64,000 nt of DNA, taken from contig CAUDQR010000005.1 in assembly GCA_958451615.1 (NCBI GenBank), positions 1 through 64,000 on the forward strand, written 5' to 3'. Below are positions 29,401 through 41,669 of this stretch, piece after piece. The notes under the pieces were generated by a model that searched no databases, was not told the origin of the DNA, and saw nothing but the letters and a program-made list of their open reading frames with translations. Every line of letters begins with the position of its first letter. The stretch's first letter is position 1. Both the position numbers and the translations under genes were made by a program. This DNA is from an uncultured Collinsella sp. (GTDB taxonomy: Bacteria > Actinomycetota > Coriobacteriia > Coriobacteriales > Coriobacteriaceae).

Positions 29401-29958
29401 CTAGCTCATCATCGCATTCATCATCTCGTTGGTTGCGGAATCGTCGGCAGACCACTCGCCGTCGTCATTGCAGGAATACTTGAAGGTGACCTTGGTGTCC
29501 TTGGTCTTAGCAGCCTTGGTCACATCGACCATAACCTGACCGGCCATCTTGTACAGCTCGTCATCGGAAGGCATCGAATCGAGCGCGGCGACCTTCTCCT
29601 GGTACTGGGTGGCAAAATCCTCAACGATCTGGTTCATGGACTTGCAGGTAATGGTGACCTCGGCAGTTGCGGTACCCTTGTCCTCGTCGACCGTCACGTC
29701 GCCGATCTTGTAGTCAAAGCCCTCGAGATAGCTCTTGGCGTACTCCTTGGGATCGATGCCCAGCTGCTCAAACTCGTCGCCCGAGGCCTCTTCCAGGCCG
29801 GCGAGGAAGTCGTCGCCACCGTTCTTGACCTCGTCAAACTGCGTCGTAAGATCCTCGGTGATGAGCTCCTCAACCGAAGGACCTCCGCAGCCGGAAAGCA
29901 CAACCACGCACGCGACCAGAACAGCCATCAGGGGCGCAAGCAGCAGCTTCTTCTTCAT
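29401..29958 (-). CDS. Secreted lipoprotein, unknown function
   Basis: 185 residues. Signal peptide MKKKLLLAPLMAVLVACVVV with lipobox LSGC, so lipid-anchored outside the membrane. The mature part is acidic with a repeated beta pattern (YKIGDVTVDEDKGTATAEVTI) of the kind seen in DUF5105-type lipoproteins of gut Gram-positives. ATG 29958 gives the signal peptide; an upstream in-frame ATG would spoil it. Confidence 0.8.
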   Translation of the reverse strand: MKKKLLLAPLMAVLVACVVVLSGCGGPSVEELITEDLTTQFDEVKNGGDDFLAGLEEASGDEFEQLGIDPKEYAKSYLEGFDYKIGDVTVDEDKGTATAEVTITCKSMNQIVEDFATQYQEKVAALDSMPSDDELYKMAGQVMVDVTKAAKTKDTKVTFKYSCNDDGEWSADDSATNEMMNAMMS

Positions 29959-30141
29959 GACATTCCTCCCAACAAGCGGCACCGCGCTTCCCGACGCGGT
30001 GCACGTCGTAACAATAAGGCCATACTAGCCGATAACGAACACCCCCGGCAAAGCAAAGGCGCAATCGGCTCGATTTAACGTCCGAACGGTTTACCGGTCC
30101 GCCCAACGCGCAATAAAACGTTCCGCCGCATTGTAATAAAA

Positions 30142-30170
30142 AAGGGCGGCCGGATAACCCGACCACCCTT
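30142..30170 (-). terminator. Terminator of the EIIA gene
   Basis: Minus strand AAGGGTGGTCGG pairs with CCGGCCGCCCTT (two G-T pairs), then TTTTATT. Confidence 0.8.
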
Positions 30171-30193
30171 GCACATCCTTATGTTGCCGCAGT

Positions 30194-30730
30194 TTACTTG
30201 CGGACGACCTTGACGATGGCATCGCCAGCGGAGACAGCGGAGTCAGCCTCGACGGCGAGCTCGACATCGGCGAACTCGGCGGTGTTGGACACAGCCACGA
30301 CGACGCAGTCCTTGTAGCCGGCAGCGGCGATCTTGGCGCGGTCGATCTTGAGCATGGGCTGGCCAGCCTTAACGACATCGTCGGCCTTGACGAAGCCCTC
30401 GAAGCCGTCGCCGTTCATGTTGACGGTATCGACGCCAACGTGCACCAGAACCTCGATGCCGCTATCGGACTGCAGGCCCACGGCGTGACCCATGGTGACG
30501 GTCACCTTGCCGTCGCAGGGAGCGTAGACCAGATCGTCCTCGGGCCACACGGCGCAGCCCTTGCCCAGAACCTCGCCACCAAAGACGGGATCGGGCACGT
30601 CGGCCATCTTGATGACCTTGCCCTTGACGGGCGAGCACAGCACGTCGGCGCCGGCAGAAGCAGAGATGGAGGCCGGAGCAGCGGCAGCCGCGGGCTCAGC
30701 CTTCTTCTTGAACATGTCAAACAGACCCAT
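30194..30730 (-). CDS. crr: PTS glucose-type EIIA protein
   Basis: 178 residues. Stand-alone EIIA of the glucose/sucrose/beta-glucoside class: SPVKGKVIKMADVPDPVF...GKGCAVWP, and the phosphorylated His in EVLVHVGVDTV. The N-terminus is a flexible Ala-rich tether (about 10-28). It takes phosphate from HPr. Both EIIBC permeases in the window lack this domain, so it may serve them. It is the next gene downstream of the GH1 gene on the same strand, 140 bases away. Confidence 0.93.
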   Translation of the reverse strand: MGLFDMFKKKAEPAAAAAPASISASAGADVLCSPVKGKVIKMADVPDPVFGGEVLGKGCAVWPEDDLVYAPCDGKVTVTMGHAVGLQSDSGIEVLVHVGVDTVNMNGDGFEGFVKADDVVKAGQPMLKIDRAKIAAAGYKDCVVVAVSNTAEFADVELAVEADSAVSAGDAIVKVVRK

Positions 30731-30870
30731 ACGTTTTCTCCTCTTGATTCAGCGCAACGTTATGCGCATGCCTATGGTGATTATAGTGCCAAATGGTTCA
30801 AATGCTAAGGTGGGGACTCGAATCGCGAGCCCATCCCAACGCTTTTCCCCGGTGGCACTCATATTGTCGA

Positions 30871-33479
<2,609 letters not shown>

Positions 33480-33593
33480 GGCTTGCCAATCGTTGATTTG
33501 GTCATAGTTCGTCGTGATTCAGATATTAGCAGAACGCGCCGACGCGTCCATAATCTGTGCTATGCAGCAGATCGATCGAGCCAAGGAGAATCC

Positions 33594-36185
33594 ATGACCG
33601 CGTACTATCAGCAGGTGCTCGAGGGCACATACGACAACCACGTGCTTCCGTTTTTGTGGATGAAGGGCGAGAGCCATAAGACCATTGCCGAGTATCTGGA
33701 AAAGATCGCCGGCGCCGACATCCACGAGGTCTGTCTCGAAAGCCGCCCACACCCCGATTTTTGCGGCGAGGGCTGGTGGCGCGACTTGCGCTTTGTCATT
33801 GACGAGTGCAAGCAGCTGGGCCTTAAGCTCTGGATCTTGGACGACGCGCACTTCCCCACGGGCTTTGCCAACGGCGCCGTCAAGGAGGCCGTGCCCGAGC
33901 TCCGCAAGATCGTGCTCACGCACCGCACGTTCGACATCGTGGGCTCCACGTCCGCCGCGAGCATCGCGCTCGCCAACATGCTCGACAAAACGGAGCGCTT
34001 CCACGGCGTGACATTTATGCAGGACGGCAGCCCCGTCGACGTCGCTTACCGAGTAATCGACGATGCAGACGGCAACCCCAGCCGCCTGGTCTTCGATGCA
34101 CCTGCGGGCCTCACGCAGGCATGCGTGATGTTCACGAGCGGCAAGACCTCCTACAACGAGGACTACATCAATATGGTCGACCGCGCCTCGGTGGCGCAGC
34201 TCATCGATGCTGTCTACGAGCCGCATTTTGAGCATCTGGGCGATGAGTTTGGCAAGACGATCCTGGGCTTTTTCTCCGATGAGCCCGGATTTGCCAACGA
34301 GAAGGGCACCACGGGCCCCGATGGCATCTCGGACACGCTCATCGGCAAGGCCACCGCGCCCCTACCCTGGTCGGCCGAGCTTGAGCGTCGCCTACGCGCG
34401 GCACTGGGCGAGCGCTACCTGGCCGAGCTCCCGCACCTGTGGGACCGCGAGCCGGCCGGCGCGCACGTACGCCACGTCTATATGGACATCGCGAGCACCC
34501 TCTATAAGGAGTGCTTCTGCGACCAGCTCGGAGACTGGTGCCGCGCGCGCGGCGTGCAGTACATCGGCCACGTTATCGAGGACAAGGACTGCCACGCGCG
34601 CCTGGGCGTGGGCGCCGGGCACTACTTCCGCGCCGTGGGCGGTCAGGACATGGCGGGCGTCGACATCGTGATCAACCAGCTGGTACCCGGCATGGACCGC
34701 GGCTTTCACAGCTACGGACGCGGCGTGTGGGACCTCGAGTTCTATAACTACGTGCTGCCCAAGCTGGGCTCCTCGGCAGCACACCTCGACCCCAAAAAGC
34801 AGGGGCGCTGCATGGCCGAGGTCTTTGGCGCATTTGGATGGCACGAAGGCCTACGCGAGATGAAGTGGATCGCCGATCATTTTTTGGTGCGCGGCGTCAA
34901 TTGGTTTGTGCCGCATGCCTTTAGCGTGGCCGCCTTCCCCGACTGGGACTGCCCACCGCATTTCTATGCGCATGGCCAAAACCCCCAGTTTGCACACTTT
35001 GGGCAGCTCATGAGCTACATGAACCGTACGGCGAGCCTACTGAGCGGCGGGCGCGCAACGACCCCGGTGGCGCTTCTCTACCATGCGGACGCCGAGTGGA
35101 CAGGCGAGGCGAACTTTATGCAGCATGCCGCCTCCGAGCTTATGCGCGCGCAGGTCGACTTTGACATCGTGCCGGCAGAGGCATTTGAGGACGCAGGGCG
35201 CTATGCCGTTGAAATTGCCGCAGACGGTAGCGGCTTTGGCGTGAACGGCCAGGCATACCGCTGCCTGGTGATGCCCGGAGCCGAGTTTGTCGGCGGAGCC
35301 GTGCTCGACTTTGCCACGCGCGCCGCAGCCGCAGGTGTTGCCGTGTACGCGCTGGATGAGTTGCCGAGCAAGCGCTACGACGGTGATATTGCAGCCCGCG
35401 AGGGCTTTGCCTCCGTGGATGCAGCCGCGGTCGCCGGCATCAAGCTCCTGGCAACCGCCGAGCTCGCAGGCACGCTTGCCGATGCCGGTATGCAGACCGT
35501 GGTTTGTGCCGAGTCCCAGCCCTGGCTGCGCGCACTGCGCTACGAGCGGGCGGGCGAGACCTATCTGATGCTCGTCAACGAGCATCCCAAGCAGGGTATC
35601 TCCACTCAGATTGCGCTTGCCGACGGCATACCCGTTGCAGGCGCGCGCCTCGACCTGCTCAACGGCACCGATCCCGCCGCCTTTGACGGCACGCTCGAGC
35701 TGGCTCCCTACGAGAGCTGCATCGTGGTCCTTGGGGCTACAGGTTCCGCCGGCGCGGCAACTGCTGGAGACGAAGCCACATGCGTCGACGAGCCCTGGGC
35801 GGTTGCCTTCTCTGCCCCTGGTACCGATGCCTTTGGCGAGTCTGTTGAGCTTGCAGACCTGCACGACCTTTCCTCGGCCGAGTTCCCCGGCAAGGCCGGC
35901 ACGTTCCGCTACCAGGCCTCCTTTGTCCTGGGCGAAGCGGCCAGCCGCGCTGTCATCGACCTTGGGGAGGTCTTTGAGACCGCAACCGTCACCCTCGACG
36001 GCAAATCCCTCGGCACCCGCATCTGTCCGCCTTACCGCTTTGAGGCCGCCGCACTTTTAGCCGGCGAGCACGCGCTCACGATCGATATCATCAACACCCT
36101 CGACCACGCCGTCCCCGACGTGTTCGGCATGACCGAGCCCTCCGAGCCCAGCGGTCTCTTGGGGCCCGTACGCGTGCTCGGGTAA
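33594..36185 (+). CDS. Large glycoside hydrolase, GH106-like
   Basis: 863 residues from ATG 33594 (AAGGAG 5 nt upstream; the frame is open further upstream without a start signal). No signal peptide, so cytosolic. An N-terminal barrel-like part (about 1-420; EVCLESRPHPDFCGEGWW, LKLWILDDAHFPTGFANG, LGFFSDEPGFAN) is followed by a Rossmann-like middle and a C-terminal galactose-binding-type beta domain (about 740-863). The layout fits GH106 alpha-L-rhamnosidase relatives; substrate unproven. Asp/Glu in FSDEP are candidate catalytic residues (inference). Confidence 0.7.
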   Translation: MTAYYQQVLEGTYDNHVLPFLWMKGESHKTIAEYLEKIAGADIHEVCLESRPHPDFCGEGWWRDLRFVIDECKQLGLKLWILDDAHFPTGFANGAVKEAVPELRKIVLTHRTFDIVGSTSAASIALANMLDKTERFHGVTFMQDGSPVDVAYRVIDDADGNPSRLVFDAPAGLTQACVMFTSGKTSYNEDYINMVDRASVAQLIDAVYEPHFEHLGDEFGKTILGFFSDEPGFANEKGTTGPDGISDTLIGKATAPLPWSAELERRLRAALGERYLAELPHLWDREPAGAHVRHVYMDIASTLYKECFCDQLGDWCRARGVQYIGHVIEDKDCHARLGVGAGHYFRAVGGQDMAGVDIVINQLVPGMDRGFHSYGRGVWDLEFYNYVLPKLGSSAAHLDPKKQGRCMAEVFGAFGWHEGLREMKWIADHFLVRGVNWFVPHAFSVAAFPDWDCPPHFYAHGQNPQFAHFGQLMSYMNRTASLLSGGRATTPVALLYHADAEWTGEANFMQHAASELMRAQVDFDIVPAEAFEDAGRYAVEIAADGSGFGVNGQAYRCLVMPGAEFVGGAVLDFATRAAAAGVAVYALDELPSKRYDGDIAAREGFASVDAAAVAGIKLLATAELAGTLADAGMQTVVCAESQPWLRALRYERAGETYLMLVNEHPKQGISTQIALADGIPVAGARLDLLNGTDPAAFDGTLELAPYESCIVVLGATGSAGAATAGDEATCVDEPWAVAFSAPGTDAFGESVELADLHDLSSAEFPGKAGTFRYQASFVLGEAASRAVIDLGEVFETATVTLDGKSLGTRICPPYRFEAAALLAGEHALTIDIINTLDHAVPDVFGMTEPSEPSGLLGPVRVLG

Positions 36186-36351
36186 CGCCCCGGGCGCAAA
36201 CGGCCCAACAAGGACAGCGCCCCTATGTTGAGCCCGCGCAGCGTCGAGCGGTCCGTCGTTCATAGACCGGCGGACCAAAACTCCCAGCCAAGCCGAACGT
36301 TTTATTTATCGCTATGATTGGTTTATCGCGACGCAAACGCATAGGAGCCAT

Positions 36352-37206
36352 ATGGATATCAGGCGGAAGATCACGCAGGGCAAAAGCCTCACCCCCACCG
36401 AGCAACAACTTGGGCGAACGGCCCTCGCCATGGGCGAGGATGTGCGCGGGCTTTCCATTAAGGAATTTGCCGCGCGCGCCAACGTTTCGGTCGCGAGCGT
36501 TCACCGCTTTTGCAAAAAGCTCGGCCTCGAGGGCTTCAAAGACCTCAAGGTCGAGCTCATCCGCCAGGCGACCGAGGCGGGCAACCGGCGCGACGTGGAC
36601 ATCAACTTTCCCTTCGATGCCACCTCCACCCCTGCGCAGGTGATGGAGCGCATGGAGGGGCTCTACCAGACCACCTTGGCCGAAACGCAGGAGCTGCTCG
36701 ACCCTGCACAGCTCGACCACGCCGCCAAGCTCATCATGCGCGCCGGCACCGTGGACATCTACACGGGCTCGCATAACCTGTATCCAGCGGGAATGTTCCG
36801 CGATCGCCTGCTTTCCGCCGGCAAAAGCGCGACGTGCCACGACAGCGTCGAGGCGCAGGTGCGCACGGCACTCGCCTCGGGTCCCGACCATGTGGCAATC
36901 ATCATCTCCTACAGCGGCCTTGCCCCCAACCTCAAGGAGATCTTGCCGATCCTTAGCAGTCGACATGTCCCGGTCATCGTCATCGGCACGCCGTACTGTG
37001 CCCGCATTCACCCCGGCTTTGCCGCCTATCTCACGGTAAGCGACCACGAGAGCATGACGCACCGCATCACGCAGTTCGCCAGCCATATCGCCGTGCAATA
37101 CGTACTCGATTCGCTCTATAGCAGCTACTTTGCCAAAGATTACGCCCGCTGCTCCGAGTTCCTAGAGCGCTCGTTCCCCTACACCCGCCTCCCCGGACTC
37201 AAGTAA
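36352..37206 (+). CDS. RpiR/MurR-family transcriptional regulator
   Basis: 284 residues. N-terminal HTH_6 (about 1-75, IKEFAARANVSVASVHRFCKKLGLEGFKDLK) and SIS sugar-phosphate domain (about 120-260, DIYTGSHNLYPAGMFRDRL, ISYSGLAPNLKEILPI). It would sense a sugar phosphate. It follows the GH106-like gene on the same strand with a 166-base gap, so that gene is a likely target. Confidence 0.92.
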   Translation: MDIRRKITQGKSLTPTEQQLGRTALAMGEDVRGLSIKEFAARANVSVASVHRFCKKLGLEGFKDLKVELIRQATEAGNRRDVDINFPFDATSTPAQVMERMEGLYQTTLAETQELLDPAQLDHAAKLIMRAGTVDIYTGSHNLYPAGMFRDRLLSAGKSATCHDSVEAQVRTALASGPDHVAIIISYSGLAPNLKEILPILSSRHVPVIVIGTPYCARIHPGFAAYLTVSDHESMTHRITQFASHIAVQYVLDSLYSSYFAKDYARCSEFLERSFPYTRLPGLK

Positions 37207-37216
37207 CAACGAGCGA

Positions 37217-37365
37217 GGATTATTGGACACTCAAATAACGAGCGTGGATAATCTCCCGTTTTTGACCTGGATGCAGGCTCAAAGTGGGAGATTATCCACG
37301 CTCATTTTGCGGGTAGTCATTGGGGACGTTCTTGAATGATTAGTCGTTTAAGAACGTCCCCAACG
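37217..37365. repeat. Composite palindrome, GAGAGTGGATAATCTCCC family, copy 2
   Basis: Arms GAGCGTGGATAATCTCCC (37240-37257) and GGGAGATTATCCACGCTC (37286-37303): the A-T pair of other copies is C-G here, and the loop is inverted. A second palindrome at 37316-37365 has GTCATTGGGGACGTTCTT and its near-complement. Preceded by ACGAGCGAGGATTATTGGAC, shared with copies 3 and 4. Confidence 0.85.
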
Positions 37366-37459
37366 ACCACATCAGGAGTGTCCCCAGGTGCCGGCAGAAA
37401 AAGAACGTCCCCAAGTGCCGGCCCAGCAACGCCGATGTTTTGGCAACGACAGCGAGCGA

Positions 37460-37550
37460 GCCGCATTTGAGACAAGGTGACGTGAAACGAAAGGGCGCTG
37501 ACCTTCTGGTCGCGCCCTTGAAGTTGAACGTCAGATTGTCCAAATGCGGC
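37460..37550. ncRNA. Candidate structured RNA element, copy C
   Basis: Outer arms GCCGCATTTG/CAAATGCGGC; GACAA/TTGTC; TGACGT/ACGTCA; GAAA facing TTGA; apical stem AAGGGCGCTGACC-TTCT-GGTCGCGCCCTT with one mismatch. It is preceded by GACAGCGAGCG and followed by GCGCAGCGTCGAGCAGTT and a CGGCGTTT/AAAACGCCG hairpin that abuts the pyrE stop; both flanks match copy B. Between convergent genes. Confidence 0.5.
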
Positions 37551-37594
37551 CCGCGCAGCGTCGAGCAGTTACGGCGTTTGGTAAAACGCCGTAA

Positions 37595-38275
37595 CTAACG
37601 AGCTCCGTACTGCTCGTAGTAGGCATCGATGGCGGTCTTGAGCTCGTCGTCGATGACGACCTTGCCGTCGATCTCGTGGTTGTAGAGGGTCTCGACGACC
37701 TCGGCCATGGAGACGATGCTCGCGACGGGGAAACCGTACTTAGCCTCGATCTCCTTCTGAGCGGTGGTCACGCCACCCTTGCCGACCTCCATGCGGTTGA
37801 GCGAGACGATCAGGCCCTTGATCTCGACATCGGCCGCAGCCATGACCTTGGGATAGGTCTCGTCGATGGACTTGCCGGAGGTGGTCACGTCCTCGACCAT
37901 CACCACGCGATCGCCGTCCTGGGGCTCATAACCCAAAAGGTTGCCCTTGTCGGCACCGTGGTCCTTGGCCTCCTTGCGGTCACAGCAGTACTTGACCTCC
38001 TTGCCGTACAGCTCGTGGTAGGCAATGGCGGTAACAACAGCCAGCGGAATACCCTTGTAGGCCGGTCCAAACAGCACGTCAAAGTCGTCGCCAAAGTTAT
38101 CGTGGATGGCCTGGGCATAATACTCGCCCAGCTTCTTGAGCTGATAGCCCGTCACGTAAGCGCCGGCGTTCATAAAGAACGGTGACTGACGGCCGCTCTT
38201 GAGCGTAAAGCTGCCGAACTTAAGGACGTCGGACTCGACCATGAACTTGATGAACTCTTGCTTGTAAGCCTCCAT
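37595..38275 (-). CDS. pyrE: Orotate phosphoribosyltransferase
   Basis: 226 residues; joins orotate and PRPP to OMP in UMP synthesis. PRPP loop VVMVEDVTTSGKS and FGPAYKGIPLAVVTAIAY, FTLKSGRQSPFFMNAG are visible. ATG 38275 follows AGAGGAGCCCGC; an upstream in-frame ATG is rejected. No other pyr gene adjoins it. Confidence 0.95.
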   Translation of the reverse strand: MEAYKQEFIKFMVESDVLKFGSFTLKSGRQSPFFMNAGAYVTGYQLKKLGEYYAQAIHDNFGDDFDVLFGPAYKGIPLAVVTAIAYHELYGKEVKYCCDRKEAKDHGADKGNLLGYEPQDGDRVVMVEDVTTSGKSIDETYPKVMAAADVEIKGLIVSLNRMEVGKGGVTTAQKEIEAKYGFPVASIVSMAEVVETLYNHEIDGKVVIDDELKTAIDAYYEQYGAR

Positions 38276-38499
38276 GCGGGCTCCTCTCGTGTTCGCGTAC
38301 GTGCCTTCCAGTTTAGCGCAGGCAGGGCTCATTGCGGGCGCGCTTTGAGACCGCGACATTCTGTAAAGGCTTTGTCAGGGGCGATGATTTTCCGAACAAT
38401 GGGGTTGACACGGCAAACCCCCTCATCAAGAATACGGGCGGATTCAAACGGGCACGAGATGCCCGAAGCGCGCCGCGCCCGGCCTTAAGGAGGTGTGCC

Positions 38500-38571
38500 A
38501 TGGAAGGCAGTCATAGTCGAAAAACCTGCATGTCGCCCTCGGCACGCCGCGAGGATTCCGCGCACGCATAA
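38500..38571 (+). CDS. Putative 23-residue leader ORF upstream of mgtA
   Basis: A near-perfect ribosome site AAGGAGGT lies 5 nt before ATG 38500; the peptide is MEGSHSRKTCMSPSARREDS plus AHA. It is the only well-initiated ORF in the 436-base gap before mgtA. Salmonella mgtA is controlled by a short ORF (mgtL) in its leader; a similar role here is inference, since the peptide is not alike. It could also be a chance ORF. Confidence 0.4.
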   Translation: MEGSHSRKTCMSPSARREDSAHA

Positions 38572-38592
38572 GCGCCACTAACCGATCGTCAA

Positions 38593-38629
38593 AACCACCA
38601 CCAAGGTGCCTGTCCCCTTTGTGGTGGTT
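38593..38629. repeat. Dispersed palindrome, ACCACAAAG...CTTTGTGGT family
   Basis: AACCACCACCAAGG and CCCCTTTGTGGTGGTT flank GTGCCTGT, in the leader between the short ORF and mgtA. Same orientation as the copy at 4831. Confidence 0.8.
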
Positions 38630-38711
38630 CGCGAGTATGACGTGAGCGACATCTAGGTTTTTTAAAGCAAATACGACACGTACGCTAACTCCCTTCAACA
38701 AGGAGGACCCT

Positions 38712-41480
38712 ATGCTGATGCTCAAAACCGCCACGGTACTCGAAGCCATCTCCAAGCGCCGCCGCACGGCGCGCCCCGCCGCTCACGCCGGCCTGTCAAA
38801 GAACACCATATTCGCCGCCACCCATAGCGCCGAGGACGCCCTCGTGCTGCTCGACACCACGGCCGACGGGCTCACTGCCGAGCACGCCGCCGAGCGCCTA
38901 GACGCCACCGGGCCCAACACCATCGAGGCGCCGACCAAAACGCTCGCCCGCCGCATCGCCGACGCGTTCATCGATCCCTTCGCCGGCATCCTCGCCGCGC
39001 TCGCGCTGGTCTCGCTCTACATCGACGTGCTCGCCGTGCCCGAGCCGCAGCGCGACCCTTCCACGGTCATCGTCATCGGCATCATGCTGCTGGTATCGGG
39101 CGGCATGAAGTTTATCCAGGAAGCCCGCAGCGGCAATGCGGCCGAGGCCCTCAAGGACCTGGTCTCCAACACCTGCTGCGCTCTGCGCGACGGCGAGCGC
39201 CTCGAGATCCCCTTCGACGAGCTCGTCCCCGGCGATGTGATCCGCCTCTCTGCCGGCGATATGGTGCCGGCCGACGCCCGTATCATCACCGCGCGCGATC
39301 TGTTTGCGATCGAGTCCGCACTCACCGGCGAGAGCAACGCCGTCGAGAAGACCGCTTCCGCCGCGGTCGTCGAGGGTGCCAACGGCTCCGCGCTGCCACT
39401 CTCCGCCTGCAAGAACATCGTCTTTACCGGCACCTCCGTGCAAAACGGCACTGCAATGGCGCTTGTCGTTGCCACCGGCTCGGACACCTACCTGGGCGGC
39501 ATCGCCAAGATGCTCAACGGGCACGGCGAGAAGAGCGCGTTTGACCGCGGCGTCTCGAGCGTCTCCATGCTGCTCGTACGCCTCATGCTCGTTATGGCGC
39601 CGGCCGTCTTTGCCATCAACGCCGCCACCAAGGGCAACGTCATCGACGCGCTGCTATTCGCCACGAGCGTGGCCGTGGGCATCACGCCGCAGATGCTTCC
39701 CGTCATCGTGACCACGAGCCTGTCGCAGGGCGCCAAGGACCTCGCCCGTCGCCAGGTTATCGTCAAGGAACTGCCGGCGATCCAAAACCTCGGCGCGATG
39801 GACGTCCTGTGCTGCGACAAGACCGGCACCCTCACCGAAGACCGCATCGTGCTCGAGCGCTACCTCAACACCGACGGCAACGAGGACGTGCGCGTACTGC
39901 GCCATGCGTTTTTGAACAGCTTCTTCCAGACCGGCCTCAAGAACCTTATCGACCTGGCCGTCATCGACCGCGCCGACGTGACGCCCTCGGCCACAGCACC
40001 CGGCTCCATGCTGGGCCAGAGCCTGCGCGACCGCTATACCAAGATCGACGAGGTGCCCTTCGATTTCTCGCGCCGTCGCCTGAGCGTCGTTGTCGCCGAC
40101 GCCCAGGGCAAAACCCAGATGGTTACCAAGGGAGCTGCCGAGGAAATGCTCGAGATCTGCTCCTTTATCGAGGTCGATGGCGCCGCCCAGCCGCTCACCG
40201 AAGACAAGCTCGCCCAGATTCGCAAGCAGGTCGCCGGGCTCAACGCCGAGGGCCTGCGCGTGATTGCCGTGGCGCAGAAGACCAATCCGCGCTGCGTGGG
40301 CGAGTTTGGCATCGCTGACGAGTGCGACATGGTGCTGATGGGCTTTTTGGCCTTCCTCGATCCGCCCAAAGCAAGTGCCGCGGGCGCCGTCGCTACCCTC
40401 GAAGCCAAGGGCGTGGCGGTCAAGGTTCTGACCGGCGACAACGACCGTGTCGCCGCCACCGTTTGCGAGCAGATCGGCATCGACGCGAGCAACGTCTTGC
40501 TCGGCTCCGAGATCGATGCGCTCGACGACGCCGAGCTTGCCGAACGCGCCGAGAACACCCACCTCTTCGCCAAGCTCTCGCCGCTGCAGAAGGCGCGTCT
40601 GGTGCGCGTCATGCGTGAGCTGCTCGACCACACCGTGGGCTTTATGGGCGACGGCATCAACGACGCCGCCGCCATGCGTGCGAGCGACTGCGGCATCTCG
40701 GTCGATTCGGCCGTCGACATCGCCAAGGAATCCGCCGATATCATCTTGCTCCAGAAAGACCTGGGCGTGCTCGAGCGCGGCATCATCGAAGGCCGCCGCA
40801 CCTACGGCAACCTGCTCAAGTACCTCAAGACCACGGTGAGCTCCAACTTTGGCAACGTGCTATCCGTGACCGTCGCGAGCCTGTTCTTGCCATTCTTGCC
40901 CATGAGCGCTCTGCAGTTGGTGCTGCTGTCGCTGGTCTACGAGATCGTGTGCATCGCGCTGCCGTGGGACACCGTCGACGACGCCTGGACTGCCCGTCCG
41001 CGTGCTTGGGACGCCGCGTCCATCAAGGGCTTTATGCTCGAGCTGGGCCCCGTGAGCTCACTGTTTGATATCGCGACTTTCGCCGCGCTCTTCTTTGTGG
41101 TGTGCCCCGCCGCCGTGGGCGCAAGCTGGGCAGAGCTTGCCGCTATAGGCGACGTCGCAGGCATGGCGGCCTTTACGGCGCTCTTCCAGAGCGGTTGGTT
41201 TGTCGAGTCCATGTGGTCGCAGACGCTCGTGGTCCACATGCTGCGCTCCCCGCGCCTGCCACGCCCGCGCGACCACGCCGCGCCCGCGCTGTGCCTCCTC
41301 ACCGTGCTGGGCCTGGTGCTCGTCACCTGGCTGCCGGCAAGCCCCATCGCCGATGCGCTGGGTCTCATGCCGCTGCCGCCAATCTTCTTCGCGCTGCTCA
41401 TCGGCATTGTCGCCGCCTACATCGCGCTCACCCAACTGGCCAAGCGCCGCTACATCGCCCGCCACGGCGAGCTGCTGTAA
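38712..41480 (+). CDS. mgtA: Magnesium-importing P-type ATPase
   Basis: 922 residues, P3B ATPase. Actuator-domain LTGES near residue 212; phosphorylation site CDKTGTLTED near 368; TGDN and GDGIND in the nucleotide and hinge regions; about ten membrane segments. It imports Mg2+ into the cytosol. AAGGAGG lies 5 nt before the ATG. The long leader with a short ORF and hairpin suggests post-initiation control. Confidence 0.94.
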   Translation: MLMLKTATVLEAISKRRRTARPAAHAGLSKNTIFAATHSAEDALVLLDTTADGLTAEHAAERLDATGPNTIEAPTKTLARRIADAFIDPFAGILAALALVSLYIDVLAVPEPQRDPSTVIVIGIMLLVSGGMKFIQEARSGNAAEALKDLVSNTCCALRDGERLEIPFDELVPGDVIRLSAGDMVPADARIITARDLFAIESALTGESNAVEKTASAAVVEGANGSALPLSACKNIVFTGTSVQNGTAMALVVATGSDTYLGGIAKMLNGHGEKSAFDRGVSSVSMLLVRLMLVMAPAVFAINAATKGNVIDALLFATSVAVGITPQMLPVIVTTSLSQGAKDLARRQVIVKELPAIQNLGAMDVLCCDKTGTLTEDRIVLERYLNTDGNEDVRVLRHAFLNSFFQTGLKNLIDLAVIDRADVTPSATAPGSMLGQSLRDRYTKIDEVPFDFSRRRLSVVVADAQGKTQMVTKGAAEEMLEICSFIEVDGAAQPLTEDKLAQIRKQVAGLNAEGLRVIAVAQKTNPRCVGEFGIADECDMVLMGFLAFLDPPKASAAGAVATLEAKGVAVKVLTGDNDRVAATVCEQIGIDASNVLLGSEIDALDDAELAERAENTHLFAKLSPLQKARLVRVMRELLDHTVGFMGDGINDAAAMRASDCGISVDSAVDIAKESADIILLQKDLGVLERGIIEGRRTYGNLLKYLKTTVSSNFGNVLSVTVASLFLPFLPMSALQLVLLSLVYEIVCIALPWDTVDDAWTARPRAWDAASIKGFMLELGPVSSLFDIATFAALFFVVCPAAVGASWAELAAIGDVAGMAAFTALFQSGWFVESMWSQTLVVHMLRSPRLPRPRDHAAPALCLLTVLGLVLVTWLPASPIADALGLMPLPPIFFALLIGIVAAYIALTQLAKRRYIARHGELL

Positions 41481-41540
41481 CGCACGAGTTGTGACGCTCG
41501 ACCCATCAGGCGGTCAAAAAGTCCCGCCTCAAGTTAAACC

Positions 41541-41567
41541 ACTCATTTAAGTACGTCCCCAATGAGT
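41541..41567. repeat. 27-bp ACTCATTTAAGT...CCCCAATGAGT repeat
   Basis: Identical 27-mer to 48424-48450 and 57287-57313, and near-identical to 7578-7604. Ends ACTCATT and AATGAGT are complementary. Followed at 41571-41625 by another hairpin (CGGAATGG/CCATTCCG). Confidence 0.85.
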
Positions 41568-41669
41568 GCGGCGGAATGGCTCCCCTTGACAGCTTAAAGC
41601 CGTCATGCAGGAACCATTCCGTCGCAGCCTTATGAAAGGGACTGGGTTGTAAATGTTGGAGAAGAGCCG

